A stretch of 64,000 nucleotides of DNA from the NCBI GenBank assembly GCA_002007465.1, contig LNAC01000163.1:2186243-2250242 (forward strand), given 5' to 3'. Below the pieces are notes generated by a model. That model did no database searches. It saw nothing but the letters and a program-made list of their open reading frames with translations, and was not told the DNA's origin. The position numbers were made by a program, and so were the translations under genes. Origin of the DNA: Ailurus styani (lineage: Eukaryota > Chordata > Mammalia > Carnivora > Ailuridae). Below are positions 1 to 9,804 of this stretch, piece by piece. Positions within the stretch are counted from its first letter, which is position 1; every line of letters starts with the position of its first letter.

Positions 1-727
1 GTATAGAAACTGGGAGTTAGGAGAGCTCTGTTTAGAAAAGCCAAAGCAGACCCAGATGCTCTCCATACTTTGGTTTGGACCATGGTCCCTGAAGCAAGCG
101 AATGGGCCCAGGGTGTCCACGTGTCAGAACAAAGCCTTTATCTTTCTCCTAAAAAGGAGGCTTTCTGAACCCAGCCAGTACAGTAGCTGTCCACTGGACC
201 AAAGGAACTGTCCAGCTTCAATCTTTGCCAAATGTGAGGATAATTTTCACATTTCAGTATGGACTTTTTTCTGAGGGAATGAATTCCTCTCTTCTAGAAA
301 AGAAGGCGTTTATTTGCAGAAATCTTAAGGGGTAAAATCCAACCGGGAAGCCCAGAAAGGGAAATCAATCTATCAGACACCAGAGCTAAGATTTCACTTT
401 ATAGTAGGTGTGAGCTGGGAGAGAAGCATGGCAGGGATTCACTTGGCCCCTACAAGGTCTCAGACTAGAAGATCACAGAGAGTTGAGGCTGCATTCCATA
501 GCAGGGCACTCCAGGCAGACCCACGAAGATTCTGCCTCAGAACACAAGAGGTCTATGTAACCCAGGAAGCAAGACAAGTCTTTCTACAGCACCTTCCTGA
601 GCTGTACTCTAATAAATGGAATTAGTGCTTTTTTCTAGCTGTATAACATTGAACAAATGTTAATAGGTATTACTACTATCTGGAATAAATACACTAGGAC
701 TTAAAAAGGAAATGTGCCAAAGTTGTA
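1..727. other. Unique-looking sequence, no gene seen
   Basis: I recognise no repeat, exon or RNA here. Two short open frames (56-274 and 410-625) have no domain, no good start context and no neighbouring splice signals that would support them. Confidence 0.4.
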
Positions 728-856
728 TGGTGTGCTACGAAGACTGGACCTATATTCAGAAGACCCAGGCTCTACCTCTGCCTCATACTACTATGTTCCC
801 AGTACTCTCTCTAGTTCTCAGTTTCCTTATCTGTAAAACAAAGTAATTAAAAAGTT
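728..856 (+). mobile_element. MIR SINE fragment
   Basis: The order 'tctacctctgcc', 'tctcagtttccttatctgta' and 'aaacaaagtaatta' follows the middle of the mammalian MIR element in sense orientation. Both ends are missing and divergence is high, as expected for a repeat that predates placental radiation. Confidence 0.65.
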
Positions 857-1174
857 GTGAATTGGCAGCCCCTGGGGTGACTGCCCCAAGTTTTTCCCAG
901 AAGTTTAATTTAATCATCTCTATATGAGGCACATGCTATCCAGGCAGCCAGAGCCCCATCACTTTTTTATCTCATACCTTTCCTCCTTTACACATTTATG
1001 ATACCAACATAGTCCCAATGCTTTTGTGCTAGAAATTTAAAAATCTCAAAGAGTATTTCCCAGTCTTAAAAATAAATTACAGATTTTGACACAGGAAGCC
1101 GTAACTAATATTCCTGTGTTCCCTCCCTATTTGAATATCTCAGGTTGAGCTGCATTTTGAAAACGAAGAAAGAG

Positions 1175-1395
1175 GGCGCCTGGGTGGCTCAGTGGATTAA
1201 AGCCTCTGCCTTCGGCTCAGGTCATGATCTCAGGGTCCTGGGATCGAGGCCCGAATTGGGCTCCCCTGCTCAGCAGGGAGTCGACTTCCTCCTCTCTCTC
1301 TGCCTGCCTCTCTGCCTACTTGTGATCTCTTTCTCTCTTTCTCTGTCAAATAAATAAATACAAATCTTAAAAAAAAAAAAAAGAAAGAAAGAAAG
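1175..1395 (+). mobile_element. CAN-SINE, GGGTTAAAGCC form
   Basis: A full carnivore tRNA-Lys-derived SINE. The tRNA-like head (GGCGCCTGGGTGGCTCAG, then a B-box-like region around GGGATCGAGGC) is followed by a CT-rich part, AATAAATA and an A-rich tail. It is flanked by a 15-bp target duplication with one mismatch, aaaacgaagaaagag at 1160-1174 and aaaatgaagaaagag at 1396-1410. The tail has grown into a short GAAA run. The young subfamily is recognised by 'GTGGATTAAAGCC'. Confidence 0.95.
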
Positions 1396-1454
1396 AAAAT
1401 GAAGAAAGAGATAAAGGCAGTCCAGCAGGACAAAGGAAAAGTATGTTAAGGACG

Positions 1455-1720
1455 AAGGAAAAGTATGTTAAAGGAGGACACTGGGAAGTGTCATGTCATG
1501 ATTTGGAGATGCATGCAGTTGGCCATGACTAGACAGAAGGGTGTAGGGGGAGAAGTAAAGGGAACAGAAAAATTGAGGTGAGATGCATAGCAAGAGGCAA
1601 ATACTGAAAGGAGTTGTGAGCTAAGCTGAAGACCCAGAACTTTGTCCTGAAAGCTGAAAAAAGATGGCAGACGGAGGGGCGAGGGGTCACTGAAGGTGTT
1701 TAACCTGTTGGGATGTCTAT
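1455..1720 (-). mobile_element. Possible L2 fragment
   Basis: Purine-rich text with 'actttgtcctgaaagctg' and 'tgtttaacctg' resembles antisense L2 3' sequence (track of 'gagtttgaactttatcctg'). The match is weak and rests only on my memory of L2. Confidence 0.35.
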
Positions 1721-1796
1721 TTCAAGCCTCTCTCCTCTGGAGGCTACATGGAAGATGGAAAAGTACTTTTCCCAAGAGTAAAATAAGTTTGGTGTA

Positions 1797-1905
1797 GAAC
1801 AAGGGTTCACACTGCTGGCTGCATATTCGAATCATCTAAGAAACTTGTAAAAGTGCTGCTCAGCTAGCCTCACGCTAAGAGATTTTTATTTAATTGAGGG
1901 AGTAG
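1797..1905 (+). mobile_element. MER5-type hAT-Charlie fragment
   Basis: The run from 'agggttcacactgctggctg' through 'gaatcatctaagaaacttg' to 'agagatttttatttaattg' follows MER5B, a short non-autonomous hAT element. Only one half is present. Confidence 0.6.
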
Positions 1906-2504
1906 AAACAGGTAAGGTATTTTTTTCTTAAGTGTGAAAACCTTAGAAATGCTTCTCACTCTGAAATTCTATCAACTATGTCAAAGAAGGTTCCTACCAT
2001 TCAAAGTGAAGCATGGTAAAAAGCCATTTTCTTTGTATCTTCTGATCCCAAATCTGGAACAATGTGTGGAAAACACCTCCAAACAGTTTATACCACTCTT
2101 TTTCTTTAAATTGGTTTTATTGTTAGGCATATCAACCTTTTCTCTGAAAAAGCACAGGATTATTTCAGAGAACAATTTCAAACTTCTATTTTAGAATTGC
2201 ACCATGCTAAATCATTTAGATGTGAAAGAATACCAGCACCTCCCAAATAAATGGAAAACATGAAATTATACCAAAACCTATTCAATCTTATAAAGGATTG
2301 TTTTTAATCAATCAGCCAATGAGTATATACATAAAGCATCTTAGTGTTTTATACATATAAATAAACCCTGGTCTGTGTATTATTTTTCAAAATGAGTTAC
2401 TCCAACATGGTAGGAAAGCAGCTCCCTACTCATTTTCTGACTCTCTCTTTCCCTAGCCTGAACCTGAAGACAATCACTTGTTTGCTTGCTTGCCTATTTT
2501 CAAG
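1906..2504. other. AT-rich sequence, no gene seen
   Basis: Nothing recognisable. An 86-codon open frame at 1934-2194 is opposed by an equally long antisense frame in the same place, which is what chance would give in this composition. Confidence 0.35.
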
Positions 2505-2690
2505 GCTAATATTTATTGAGCACTTCCCATGAGCCAGGCATTGTGCCAAGGACTTTACAAGTAAGTATTTATCACCATTTTATTAATGTGGAAACTGCAA
2601 AGAGGAAAAATAACGCACTCAAGGACACAGAGCTGGTTAAGAAGCAATGCTAGAATTTGAATCCAACCAAGTTCATGCTCCCAAGTTCAC
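2505..2690 (-). mobile_element. MIR, antisense
   Basis: Reads 'aatatttattgagcacttcc', 'gagccaggcattgtgcca', 'gactttacaa', then 'ggacacagagctggttaaga' and 'gaatttgaatccaacc', which is the reverse complement of MIR from its 3' end to its central core. Confidence 0.8.
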
Positions 2691-2900
2691 CATTACCCTT
2701 CAGGGAACGGCCATTCCTCCCAACTCTCTAATTACATCTTGTCACCCACCCACACCCCCAAAACCCTCGAACCCCCTGCCCTGACCTGTGGAGCAGGAGT
2801 CCACTTTGAGTTTGCTAGAAGTATGTGAAGACATAAATTAAGAGTAGATACACCGGATCACCTGGTCTTCACTCTGGGCAATCCCTTGGAATGCTGAAGC

Positions 2901-2917
2901 AGGGCGCCCTCTGCTGT
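2901..2917 (-). promoter_or_regulatory. CTCF-like motif
   Basis: The plus strand reads GGGCGCCCTCTGCTGTTT, matching the core of the CTCF motif in reverse (minus-strand CAGCAGAGGGCGCC). Single-motif evidence only. Confidence 0.3.
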
Positions 2918-3147
2918 TTAAAATTATGTAGGTGTGGGTTAAGAACACAGGGCCAGGAAGATTCGGAGGGTCTCATAATTATAAGGAGGAGATCGAAGCT
3001 TGAGATGAATTTGTCCCTTATAAACAAATAACTGTACCTCCAGCTCACAAAGAAAACACTCCAGCTCCCCACCCCCACCACCCCCAAAAAAAGACTTCAA
3101 CCCAAGGAAGCATCTCAGTTTTCAATATTTTGTCCAAATTCAAAGAA

Positions 3148-3173
3148 TTTACAAGTAAATACTTACTTGTAAA
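3148..3173. repeat. Short perfect inverted repeat
   Basis: TTTACAAGTAA and TTACTTGTAAA flank the four bases ATAC, giving an 11-bp stem. It is in otherwise unremarkable sequence; no function is evident. Confidence 0.85.
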
Positions 3174-3601
3174 GAATCATTACAGTGGTCCTCAAGTTAG
3201 TCTCCACCCCTGACATTAGATGCGATCTTCCTGTGTTCACAGGGTTCACATTCAATGAAAACTTCAACCTCTATGGCTACAGCCACCTTCTAAATGTGTG
3301 AGAAGGAATGCCTACATTAAGCATGAAAATGATGCTGAACTTGCTGCTAAGAATTACACAGCCCTGGCTGCTTTCTCTACCCAGAAATTATAAAACATTT
3401 AGGGACCCCTGGGGCAAGTTAATCATAAAATATTCAGCAACATCTGTGCCCTATTATTTACTGATAGGCTAGACCCAGAAAATATGGCGCCTCTATCGCA
3501 CACTGCCCTTCATCACGTGGGCGGGCATGTGGTGGCTGGCAGCGCTGCTCTGCGGTCCTTTCCCTCCATCACCCTCTTTCTCACTCAATCCTTCTCCCCA
3601 G

Positions 3602-3740
3602 TACCTCAGTCACGGGGCTACCAATACAAGCTGATGATTAGGTTTGTGCTCGGTGTCTCTGCTGGCAAAACAATTTCTAACAAATGCTCCTGGGTCCTGG
3701 GGGGCTGGTGTTGTGTGCTTCACCTCAGGAACTGACACAG
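3602..3740 (+). other. Exon-like block between good splice signals
   Basis: The 139-bp block follows a pyrimidine-rich tract ending 'ccttctccccag' and is followed by a textbook donor, ACACAG|GTGAGT, at 3740/3741. One frame is open from upstream (3484) almost to the donor but stops two codons before it (TGA at 3733-3735); the other two frames stop early. A non-coding RNA exon or a 5' UTR exon would fit better than an internal coding exon. No known protein is recognised. Chance pairing of splice-like sites remains quite possible. Confidence 0.25.
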
Positions 3741-3944
3741 GTGAGTGGCACAGAGACACGGTCACACACTGTGGAGGGAACTGCAAGGATGGTGAGAGCG
3801 CCCCTCCCTGCCTGGAGTCTTCACATGTGCACCCAAAGGCAGCTTAGCAGGTGCAAGCTTCGGGCTGCTCCGCCCCCAAAACTGATAGAATCCCATAGGG
3901 AGGGTAAACAGACTAGAGATCCACTTTGTATTTTCACCAACACT

Positions 3945-4790
3945 TAATGTTCCCAAAGTTTCCCATTTTTACCACACTAATGGTTTAATTCTTATTTCCC
4001 TTAATATTGGTGAAATAAAGCATCTTTTCATGTCTTTATTAGTTATCTGCACTCTTCTTTTTGTGAATTATCTGTGCATACACTTTGCCCATTTTTTATT
4101 ACGTCATGTGCCTGATTTTTATCCATTTATAGAAGTCTTTGCTTATTAAGCTTGTTAAATTTTGTCCATCATAGGTGTTGAAATATTTTTTCCTTTTTGT
4201 CTATCTTTGGTTTCCATTTAAATTATGTTTTAACATACATATTTCTATGTTTTTTAAAATGTAATATATTAGTCTCTTACCACAACTAGGTTTCTTGTTT
4301 AGGAAGTTCTCCTCACCCAAGATTATAAAAATAAGCTCCTAAATTTTATTATTCTATATTTCTACATTAAAATCTTCAATGTGTCAGAACTGTATTTTTT
4401 ATTGAGGTAAAATTCACACACAGAGAAGAACACAGATCTAATCCTTCCATCAGACGTATGTATTGGGAATATTCTTTCACACCTACAGCTTTTCTTTTCA
4501 TTCTCTTAACAATGTCTTTTGATGAAAAAGCATATTTAATTTTGATAAAGTCTATTCATCAGTTTTTTTCATTAATGGCTAGTGCTTTTCATAAGAAATC
4601 TGTGCCCCCTCCAAGTTTACAAAGATATTCTCTCAGGTTCTCTTCTAGAAATTTTATAATTTTGTCATTTAAATATACATCAATGATTTATTTTCAGGTA
4701 GGCTTGTTTATAGTGTGAAGTGGACCTAAAAGTTTATTTTTTTCTATATGTATCATCAGTTGTTCCAGCACCACTAGACTGAAATCTTTG
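3945..4790 (-). mobile_element. Ancient L1 (L1M), ORF2 end and 3' part, antisense
   Basis: Plus strand reads 'gcatcttttcatgtctttat', 'actttgcccatttttta', 'aatattttttcc', then 'tttgatgaaaaagcatattt', 'tctattcatcag' and finally 'tgttccagcaccac'. These are, in order, antisense landmarks of the L1 ORF2 C-terminal region. Reading frames are destroyed. A piece at about 4395-4450 ('ttattgaggtaaaattcaca') looks like 3' UTR of a different L1 and may be a separate insertion. Confidence 0.75.
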
Positions 4791-5308
4791 TGAGGGCAAG
4801 ACCAGTTTAATCAGGATGAGAAGATGAATAACTGCAATGCCTAAAATTGCCAAAAATAAGGAGAATTAGGCATTCTTATACAAGCTGATGTAAAAATGTA
4901 AATCATACATTGGAAGTACCTTCCTTCAGAGCAATTTGGCCAAGTATCAAGTTCTTTAAACTATATATAAACTCTGAACTAGCAATATAATTTCTAAGAA
5001 TTTATGCTAAGAAAATAACTCATGCACCCACATATTTCTGTACAACAATGGTCACAGGATAGAGGTAATCTAAAATGTCTAAAATCAGGAGATAGGTAAA
5101 ATAAATTATGCCATTTATAATAGATTTTATAATAGAATTTTATATGGCTATTAAAATTTGATTCATAAATGTTTTACAACTCCATTGTTACATATTTGAA
5201 AAAGAAGTCTAAAACACCAAATATCATTTGACTACATTTTTGCACAAAAATAAAGTAGAAGATCAGAACGATATACACCAAAATGTTTCTACTCTTAAGA
5301 GTAGTTTG

Positions 5309-5508
5309 GGGCGGGCGCCTGGGTGGCTCAGTGGGTTAAAGCCTCTGCTTTCGGCTCAGGTCATGATCTCAGGGTCCTGGGATCGAGGCCCACATGGGGC
5401 TCTCTGCTCAGCAGGGAGCCTGCTTCCTCCTCTCTCTCTGTCTGCCTCTCTGCCTACTTGTGATCTCTCCCTCTGTGTCAAATAAATAAAATCTTAAAAA
5501 AAAAAAAA
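5309..5508 (+). mobile_element. CAN-SINE, GGGTTAAAGCC form (first of a tandem pair)
   Basis: Complete SINE. The target duplication aagagtagtttg is at 5297-5308 and again at 5509-5520, where it doubles as the left duplication of the next SINE. Confidence 0.95.
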
Positions 5509-5520
5509 AAGAGTAGTTTG

Positions 5521-5719
5521 GGGTGCCTGAGTGGCTCAATGGGTTAAAGCCTTTGCCTTCAGCTCAGGTCATGATCTCAGGGTCCTGGGATCGAGGCCCA
5601 CATCGGGCTCCATGCTCAGCAGGGAGCCTGCTTCCTCCACTCTCTCTGCCTGCCTCTCAGCCTACTTGTGATCTCTCTGTCTGTCAAATAAATAAATAAA
5701 TAATCTTAAAAAAAAAAAA
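5521..5719 (+). mobile_element. CAN-SINE, GGGTTAAAGCC form (second of a tandem pair)
   Basis: Begins GGGTGCCTGAGTGGCTCAA and ends in an A-tail. It is bounded by the middle (5509-5520) and right (5720-5731) copies of aagagtagtttg. It differs from its neighbour at several positions, so this is not a recent duplication of one SINE. Confidence 0.95.
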
Positions 5720-5880
5720 AAGAGTAGTTTGCTCCTTGTCCACATTCATTCTTCAATCCTCCCCAAGTATCGGGGTTGAGATCATAGATCGTGTTATTTT
5801 TTTCTTGTCTATGTTTCCTTTTTTCTCTACAATTAGCATATGTTGCTTTTGTACTAAGAAAAGAACATCATAATTTTAAA

Positions 5881-6627
5881 AGTGAAAAGAGTGAGCCTCC
5901 AAACCCAATATGTGTTTTGGTCATATGTTTCTTCCCAATCAGCTTCAAAACTGTTGTATTCCAGTCAATTGCTATTTCTCTTTTCCCTGGTTCAGAAACC
6001 ATGTGGACACATGGTAGATTTACAATTACTTGTCCTCTGCTAAACACACCTATTATTTTCATCATGGCTCTAGCAGGTGTGTGTCACGCGAGCAACCATG
6101 GAAAACCAATGAAGCCGCTCATCAACACTACCACAGAGTTGAACAGAAATAAAAGACTAAGTTGAGAAAAGGAACCATTTATAGCCAGTATATATCCAGA
6201 ATTTCAGCTTTCATGCAGAGAGAAAAATTAGGGGGAAATAGGAATTGCATTTACTGTCCATGTGTTAGAATAAACAGAGAATTTGTCTGCTCACCTACTC
6301 CTTCCCACCCCAGTATATTTTGTGCTACCATTTTATACACTTGCTTTGCTTAAATAGATAATAAAAGGGACATGCTGTTTCTTGTTCTGTTTCCTTTTGT
6401 ATGTCAGTAATGTAATTCTAGCCCTATCAACTGGTCCTTTTTGACCAGTGCCTAGAACCACAGGCTTCTCTATTAAACCTTGAACTAAAAGCACAATTCA
6501 CTAGGATTTGTTGCCCTCTCCTGAAGTCAATTAGTCTACTGGAAGAGAGTAGTTTATCCCTACCTCCCATTCATTTTTTTGTCCTCCATAGGATCATAGC
6601 TTGTTGGAACTCAAAAGGTCTTAGAGA
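5881..6627. other. Unique-looking sequence, no gene seen
   Basis: A 124-codon open frame (5791-6165) starts inside the L1 3' end and has no recognisable domain. I see no repeat in the rest. Confidence 0.4.
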
Positions 6628-6730
6628 ATAATAGCTATCACTTAGAGTGCTCACTACATAATAGGCCCTATTCTGAGAGCCCTGCATACAAATTAACACA
6701 CATAACCCTGACCACTCTAAAGGAGGTTCT

Positions 6731-6930
6731 AGGGCGCCTGGGTGGCTCAGTGGGTTAAAGCCTCTGCTTTCGGCTCAGGTCATGATCTCAGGGTCCTGGG
6801 ATCGAGGCCCGCATCGGGCTCTCTGCTCAGCAGGGAGCCTGCTTCCTCCTCTCCCTGTCTCTCTGCCTGCCTCTCTGCCTACTTGTACTCTCTCTCTCTT
6901 TGTCAAATAAATAAATAAAATCTTTTAAAT
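6731..6930 (+). mobile_element. CAN-SINE, GGGTTAAAGCC form
   Basis: Complete head and CT-rich body inserted in the MIR. Target duplication aggttcta at 6724-6731 and 6988-6995. Its tail has expanded into the GAAA microsatellite that follows. Confidence 0.92.
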
Positions 6931-6931
6931 A

Positions 6932-6987
<56 letters not shown>
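6931..6987 (+). repeat. (GAAA)n microsatellite in a SINE tail
   Basis: About fourteen near-perfect GAAA units replace the usual A-tail of the SINE. Likely length-polymorphic. Confidence 0.95.
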
Positions 6988-7110
6988 AGGTTCTACCTTC
7001 ATTACAAAGGTCAGGGAACTGAGGAACCGTGAAGTTAGGTTAAATTGCCCATGTCACACAAAAATATATTCTAGGATTCAAACAGATGTTGTCTGGCACC
7101 AAAGACCCCT

Positions 7111-7550
7111 TGACCCCCATGCCCTGCCTCTCCATCGTCATCTGTACATCGGGTCCTCTTAAAGACAACCAAGTACCATTCTCACTGTGGAAAAATTAGC
7201 ACAGATTACAAAAGCAATACATCATTCCTGCATCTGTCTTTTATTTTTATTTATGGTGTTTCTGAGGGAAATATTTTACTTTATTCTGAGGGAATATTTT
7301 ATTCTTTATATACCAAATCTTCCGTTTTATATTTTATGGTTTCTACATGAACTGTCATACTTAGGTTTTCATATTTCTAGATGATACGTAGATATAGTCA
7401 GCTATACTTATACCGCTTTCATTTTGACATATATACTTCCATTTCTCTTTTCTGTGTACACGCACACAACTGAAATTATGTATTTTTTTTACAAGATGAA
7501 ACTTAATTTCATTTAATAATATATTATGAATTTGTTTGTTATAAAAAAAA
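7111..7550. other. AT-rich sequence, no gene seen
   Basis: Contains a local imperfect duplication around 7259-7305 ('tctgagggaaatatttta' and 'tctgagggaatatttta'). It may be decayed L1, but I cannot place it. Confidence 0.35.
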
Positions 7551-7558
7551 AACTACAC

Positions 7559-7738
7559 AGGGCGCCTGGGTGGCTCAGTGGGTTAAAGCCTCAGCCTTTA
7601 GTTCAGGTCATGATCTCAGGGTCCTGGGATCGAGCCCCACATCGGGCTCCCTGCTAAGCAGGGAGCCTGCTTCCTCCTCTCTCTCTGCCTGCCTCTCTGC
7701 CTACTTGTGATCTCTCTCTCTGTCAAAAAAAAAAAAAA
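7559..7738 (+). mobile_element. CAN-SINE, GGGTTAAAGCC form
   Basis: Complete, with a plain A-tail lacking the usual AATAAATA. Flanked by aactacac at 7551-7558 and 7739-7746; the right copy is also the left duplication of the L1 fragment that follows. Confidence 0.93.
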
Positions 7739-7746
7739 AACTACAC

Positions 7747-7960
7747 TAAAATGAAACAAGATGGGATCGGGAAGGAGACAAACCATAAGAGACTCTTAAT
7801 CTCACAAAACAAACTGAGGGTTACTGGGGGGGTGGGAGGGTAGGGATAGGGTGGATGGGTTATGGACATTGTGGAGGGTTTGTGCTATGGTGAGTGCTGT
7901 GAAAGGGGTAAGCCTGATGATTCACAGACCTGTACCCAAATTAAAAAAAAAAAAAAAAGA
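7747..7960 (+). mobile_element. Young carnivore L1, short 3' end
   Basis: Reads 'gatgggatcgggaaggagac', 'ataagagactcttaatctca', a G-rich run near 7825, 'gtgagtgctgtgaaaggggt' and 'tgattcacagacctgtaccc' before a poly-A tail. This is the 3' UTR of the carnivore L1, 5'-truncated to about 0.2 kb. Target duplication aactacact at 7739-7747 and 7961-7969. Confidence 0.85.
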
Positions 7961-8167
7961 AACTACACTTACCTAGGTCTAATTTCTAAACAATTAAGTC
8001 CTGGTTCTACTGCCCAGAGTTTGTCTAAGGCACACATTCTATATTAGTAATGACAATAATGACTACATTCTATTCCATATGTGGATATTCTACACTTTAA
8101 CCAATTCCCTATATTGGAGAGTGAGATGGCTACCCATTTTTATTACCATATATGACTTTGCAATTTA

Positions 8168-8354
8168 AAGGGTTTTTTTTTTAATTTATTTATTTGACAC
8201 AGAGGGAGAGAGATCACAAGGAGGCAGAGAGGCAGGCAGAGAGAGAGGAGGAAGCAGGCTCCCTGCCGAGCAGAGAGCCCAATGCAGGCCTCGATCCCAG
8301 GACGCTGAGATCATGACCTGAGCCGAAACCAGAGGCTTTAACCACCCAGGTGCC
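8168..8354 (-). mobile_element. CAN-SINE, GGGTTAAAGCC form, small head deletion
   Basis: Antisense SINE with 15-bp target duplication tgactttgcaattta at 8153-8167 and 8355-8369. The usual 'CCCACTGAG' before 'CCACCCAGG' is missing, a deletion just after the A-box of the tRNA head. Confidence 0.95.
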
Positions 8355-8737
8355 TGACTTTGCAATTTATATCCTTTATATTCATCTTTGCAAATTTCTC
8401 CAATTATTTGCTTTGAATGAATGTGTTAGATCTATGTGTAGTATAGTGTAAACATACTGCTCAAGTTCTTTGTAGATATTGCTGGGTAACCCTGTAAAAG
8501 CTGATTCTAAGTTCTACTCCCACATAAATATCAAGAGTTCCTGTCTCTTTGCTGTCACATCACTAGGTATTAAGTGACTTTTAAATCTTTGCCAATCTAA
8601 TGGGGAAAGGCAGAATTCACTGTTGCTTCAGTCATTTCTATCCAGCACATAAAGTGCCATCATAGTTAAGACTTTATTGTAGAAGTATTCTTTATTAATA
8701 AAATTAGCCATTTTTCATCAAATATTTAAATTACCTG

Positions 8738-8927
8738 GGGCACCTGGGTGGCTCAGTCGTTAAGCATCTGCCTTCTGCTCAGGTCATGATCCCAGGGTCC
8801 TGGGATCAAGCCCCATGTCGGGCTCCTTGCTCAGAAAGGAACCTGCTTCTCCCTCTCCCTCTACTGCTCCTCCTGCTTGTGCTCTTTCTCTCTCGTTGTC
8901 TGTCAAATAAATGAATAAAATCTATAA
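8738..8927 (+). mobile_element. CAN-SINE, older caniform form
   Basis: Head reads GCACCTGGGTGGCTCAGTCGTTAAGCATCTG, lacking the GGGTTAAAGCC signature. Target duplication taaattacctg at 8727-8737 and 8928-8938. Confidence 0.94.
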
Positions 8928-9130
8928 TAAATTACCTGATAATATTACAAACTATTTCTTTATTTTTATTTACAAAGTATTTTTGCCCATTTTCTTTTCA
9001 GCTTTAATAAGCTAATTTTTAATTGGATGTGTCTGTTGTAGATACAAGTAATTAGATTATATTTTCATATGCAATCTGAGACTCTTGGTCTTTTAATAAG
9101 GAGATTTCATTCATTTAATTTACTATTATA

Positions 9131-9336
9131 GGGGCGCCTGGGTGGCTCAGTGGGTTAAAGCCTCTGCTTTCGGCTCAGGTCATGATCTCAGCGTCCTGGG
9201 ATTGAGGCCCGCATCGGGCTCCCTGCTCAGCGGGGAGCCTGCTTCCTCCTCTCCCTGTCTCTCTGCCTGCCTCTCTGCCTACTTGTAATCTCTCTCTCTC
9301 TCTGTGTCAAATAAATAAATAAAATCTTAAAAAAAA
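9131..9336 (+). mobile_element. CAN-SINE, GGGTTAAAGCC form
   Basis: Complete, with a 14-bp target duplication aatttactattata at 9117-9130 and 9337-9350. Confidence 0.96.
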
Positions 9337-9592
9337 AATTTACTATTATAACTGGCATGTGGTTTTACTACATCCCACTGGTATCTTGGAAGCACTGATC
9401 TACTTACAGTTCCATTAAGTTACTTTTACTTTTCAAAAATACCTTGAACTGTTAAAAACATTAAAAATGTTGAAAATATTTTAAACATTAAAATGAAAAA
9501 CTATACTTAGAGTCCACTGTAATTAACGTTTTAGCATAATTTTACATATTGCTACTTTTCTAAAGACCTAACTTTCCATTCTTTGTATTTTC

Positions 9593-9793
9593 TTTTTTTT
9601 TTTTTTTAAAGATTTTATTTATTTATTTGACAGAGAGAGATTACAAGTAGGCAGAGAGGCAGGCAGAGAGAGAGGGGGAAGCAGGCTCCCCGCTGAGCAG
9701 GGAGCCCGATGCGGGCCTCGATCCCAGGACCCTGAGATCATGACCTGAGCCGAAAGCAGAGGCTTTAACCCACTGAGCCACCCAGGCGCCCAT
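9593..9793 (-). mobile_element. CAN-SINE, GGGTTAAAGCC form, antisense
   Basis: Complete, with a 17-bp perfect target duplication ccattctttgtattttc at 9576-9592 and 9794-9810. Confidence 0.96.
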
Positions 9794-9804
9794 CCATTCT
9801 TTGT

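Larger units (their letters stand above)
2691..3601. other. Unique-looking sequence with small landmarks
   Basis: No repeat recognised. It contains a CTCF-like motif at about 2901-2917, a perfect 11-bp-stem hairpin at 3148-3173 and, at its right edge, a pyrimidine-rich stretch ending in CAG at 3599-3601 that looks like a splice acceptor. Confidence 0.4.
4880..5880 (+). mobile_element. Ancient L1 (L1M/L1ME) 3' end, split by two SINEs
   Basis: Before the SINEs the order is 'agagcaatttggccaagtat', 'aatttctaagaatttatgct', 'ctgtacaacaatggtcac' and 'gccatttataatagatttta', typical of an L1M 3' end in sense. After them, 5732-5880 continues with 'tttttctctacaattagcat' and 'ttgcttttgtactaagaaaa', the terminal part. 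The two SINEs at 5309-5719 are later insertions. Confidence 0.7.
6628..7110 (-). mobile_element. MIR, antisense, split by a SINE
   Basis: Left part: 'aataatagctatcacttaga', 'tcactacataataggcccta', 'cctgcatacaaattaaca'. Right part after the SINE (6988 on): 'cattacaaaggtcagggaac', 'gaggaaccgtgaagttaggt', 'attgcccatgtcacac'. The two join as one antisense MIR. Confidence 0.8.
8040..9592 (-). mobile_element. Ancient L1 (L1M) fragments, antisense, split by SINEs
   Basis: 'ctattccatatgtggatatt' and 'ctttaaccaattccctatat' match antisense L1M 3' end; further on come 'tttttgcccattttcttttc', and 'atctgagactcttggtcttt' with 'aataaggagatttcattca', which match antisense L1 internal sequence. Three SINEs interrupt it. 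Boundaries between possibly several L1 copies are unclear. Confidence 0.5.

Noticed and set aside
1175..1250. tRNA gene
   Set aside because: The A- and B-box-like sequence belongs to the SINE head; there is no intact tRNA fold or terminator, and the same holds for the other SINE copies.
1145..1357. Open frames reading GAWVAQWVKASAFGSGHDLRVLGSRP-like peptides, recurrent through the window
   Set aside because: They are translations of the CAN-SINE tRNA-like head and body in one frame or its antisense, not genes.
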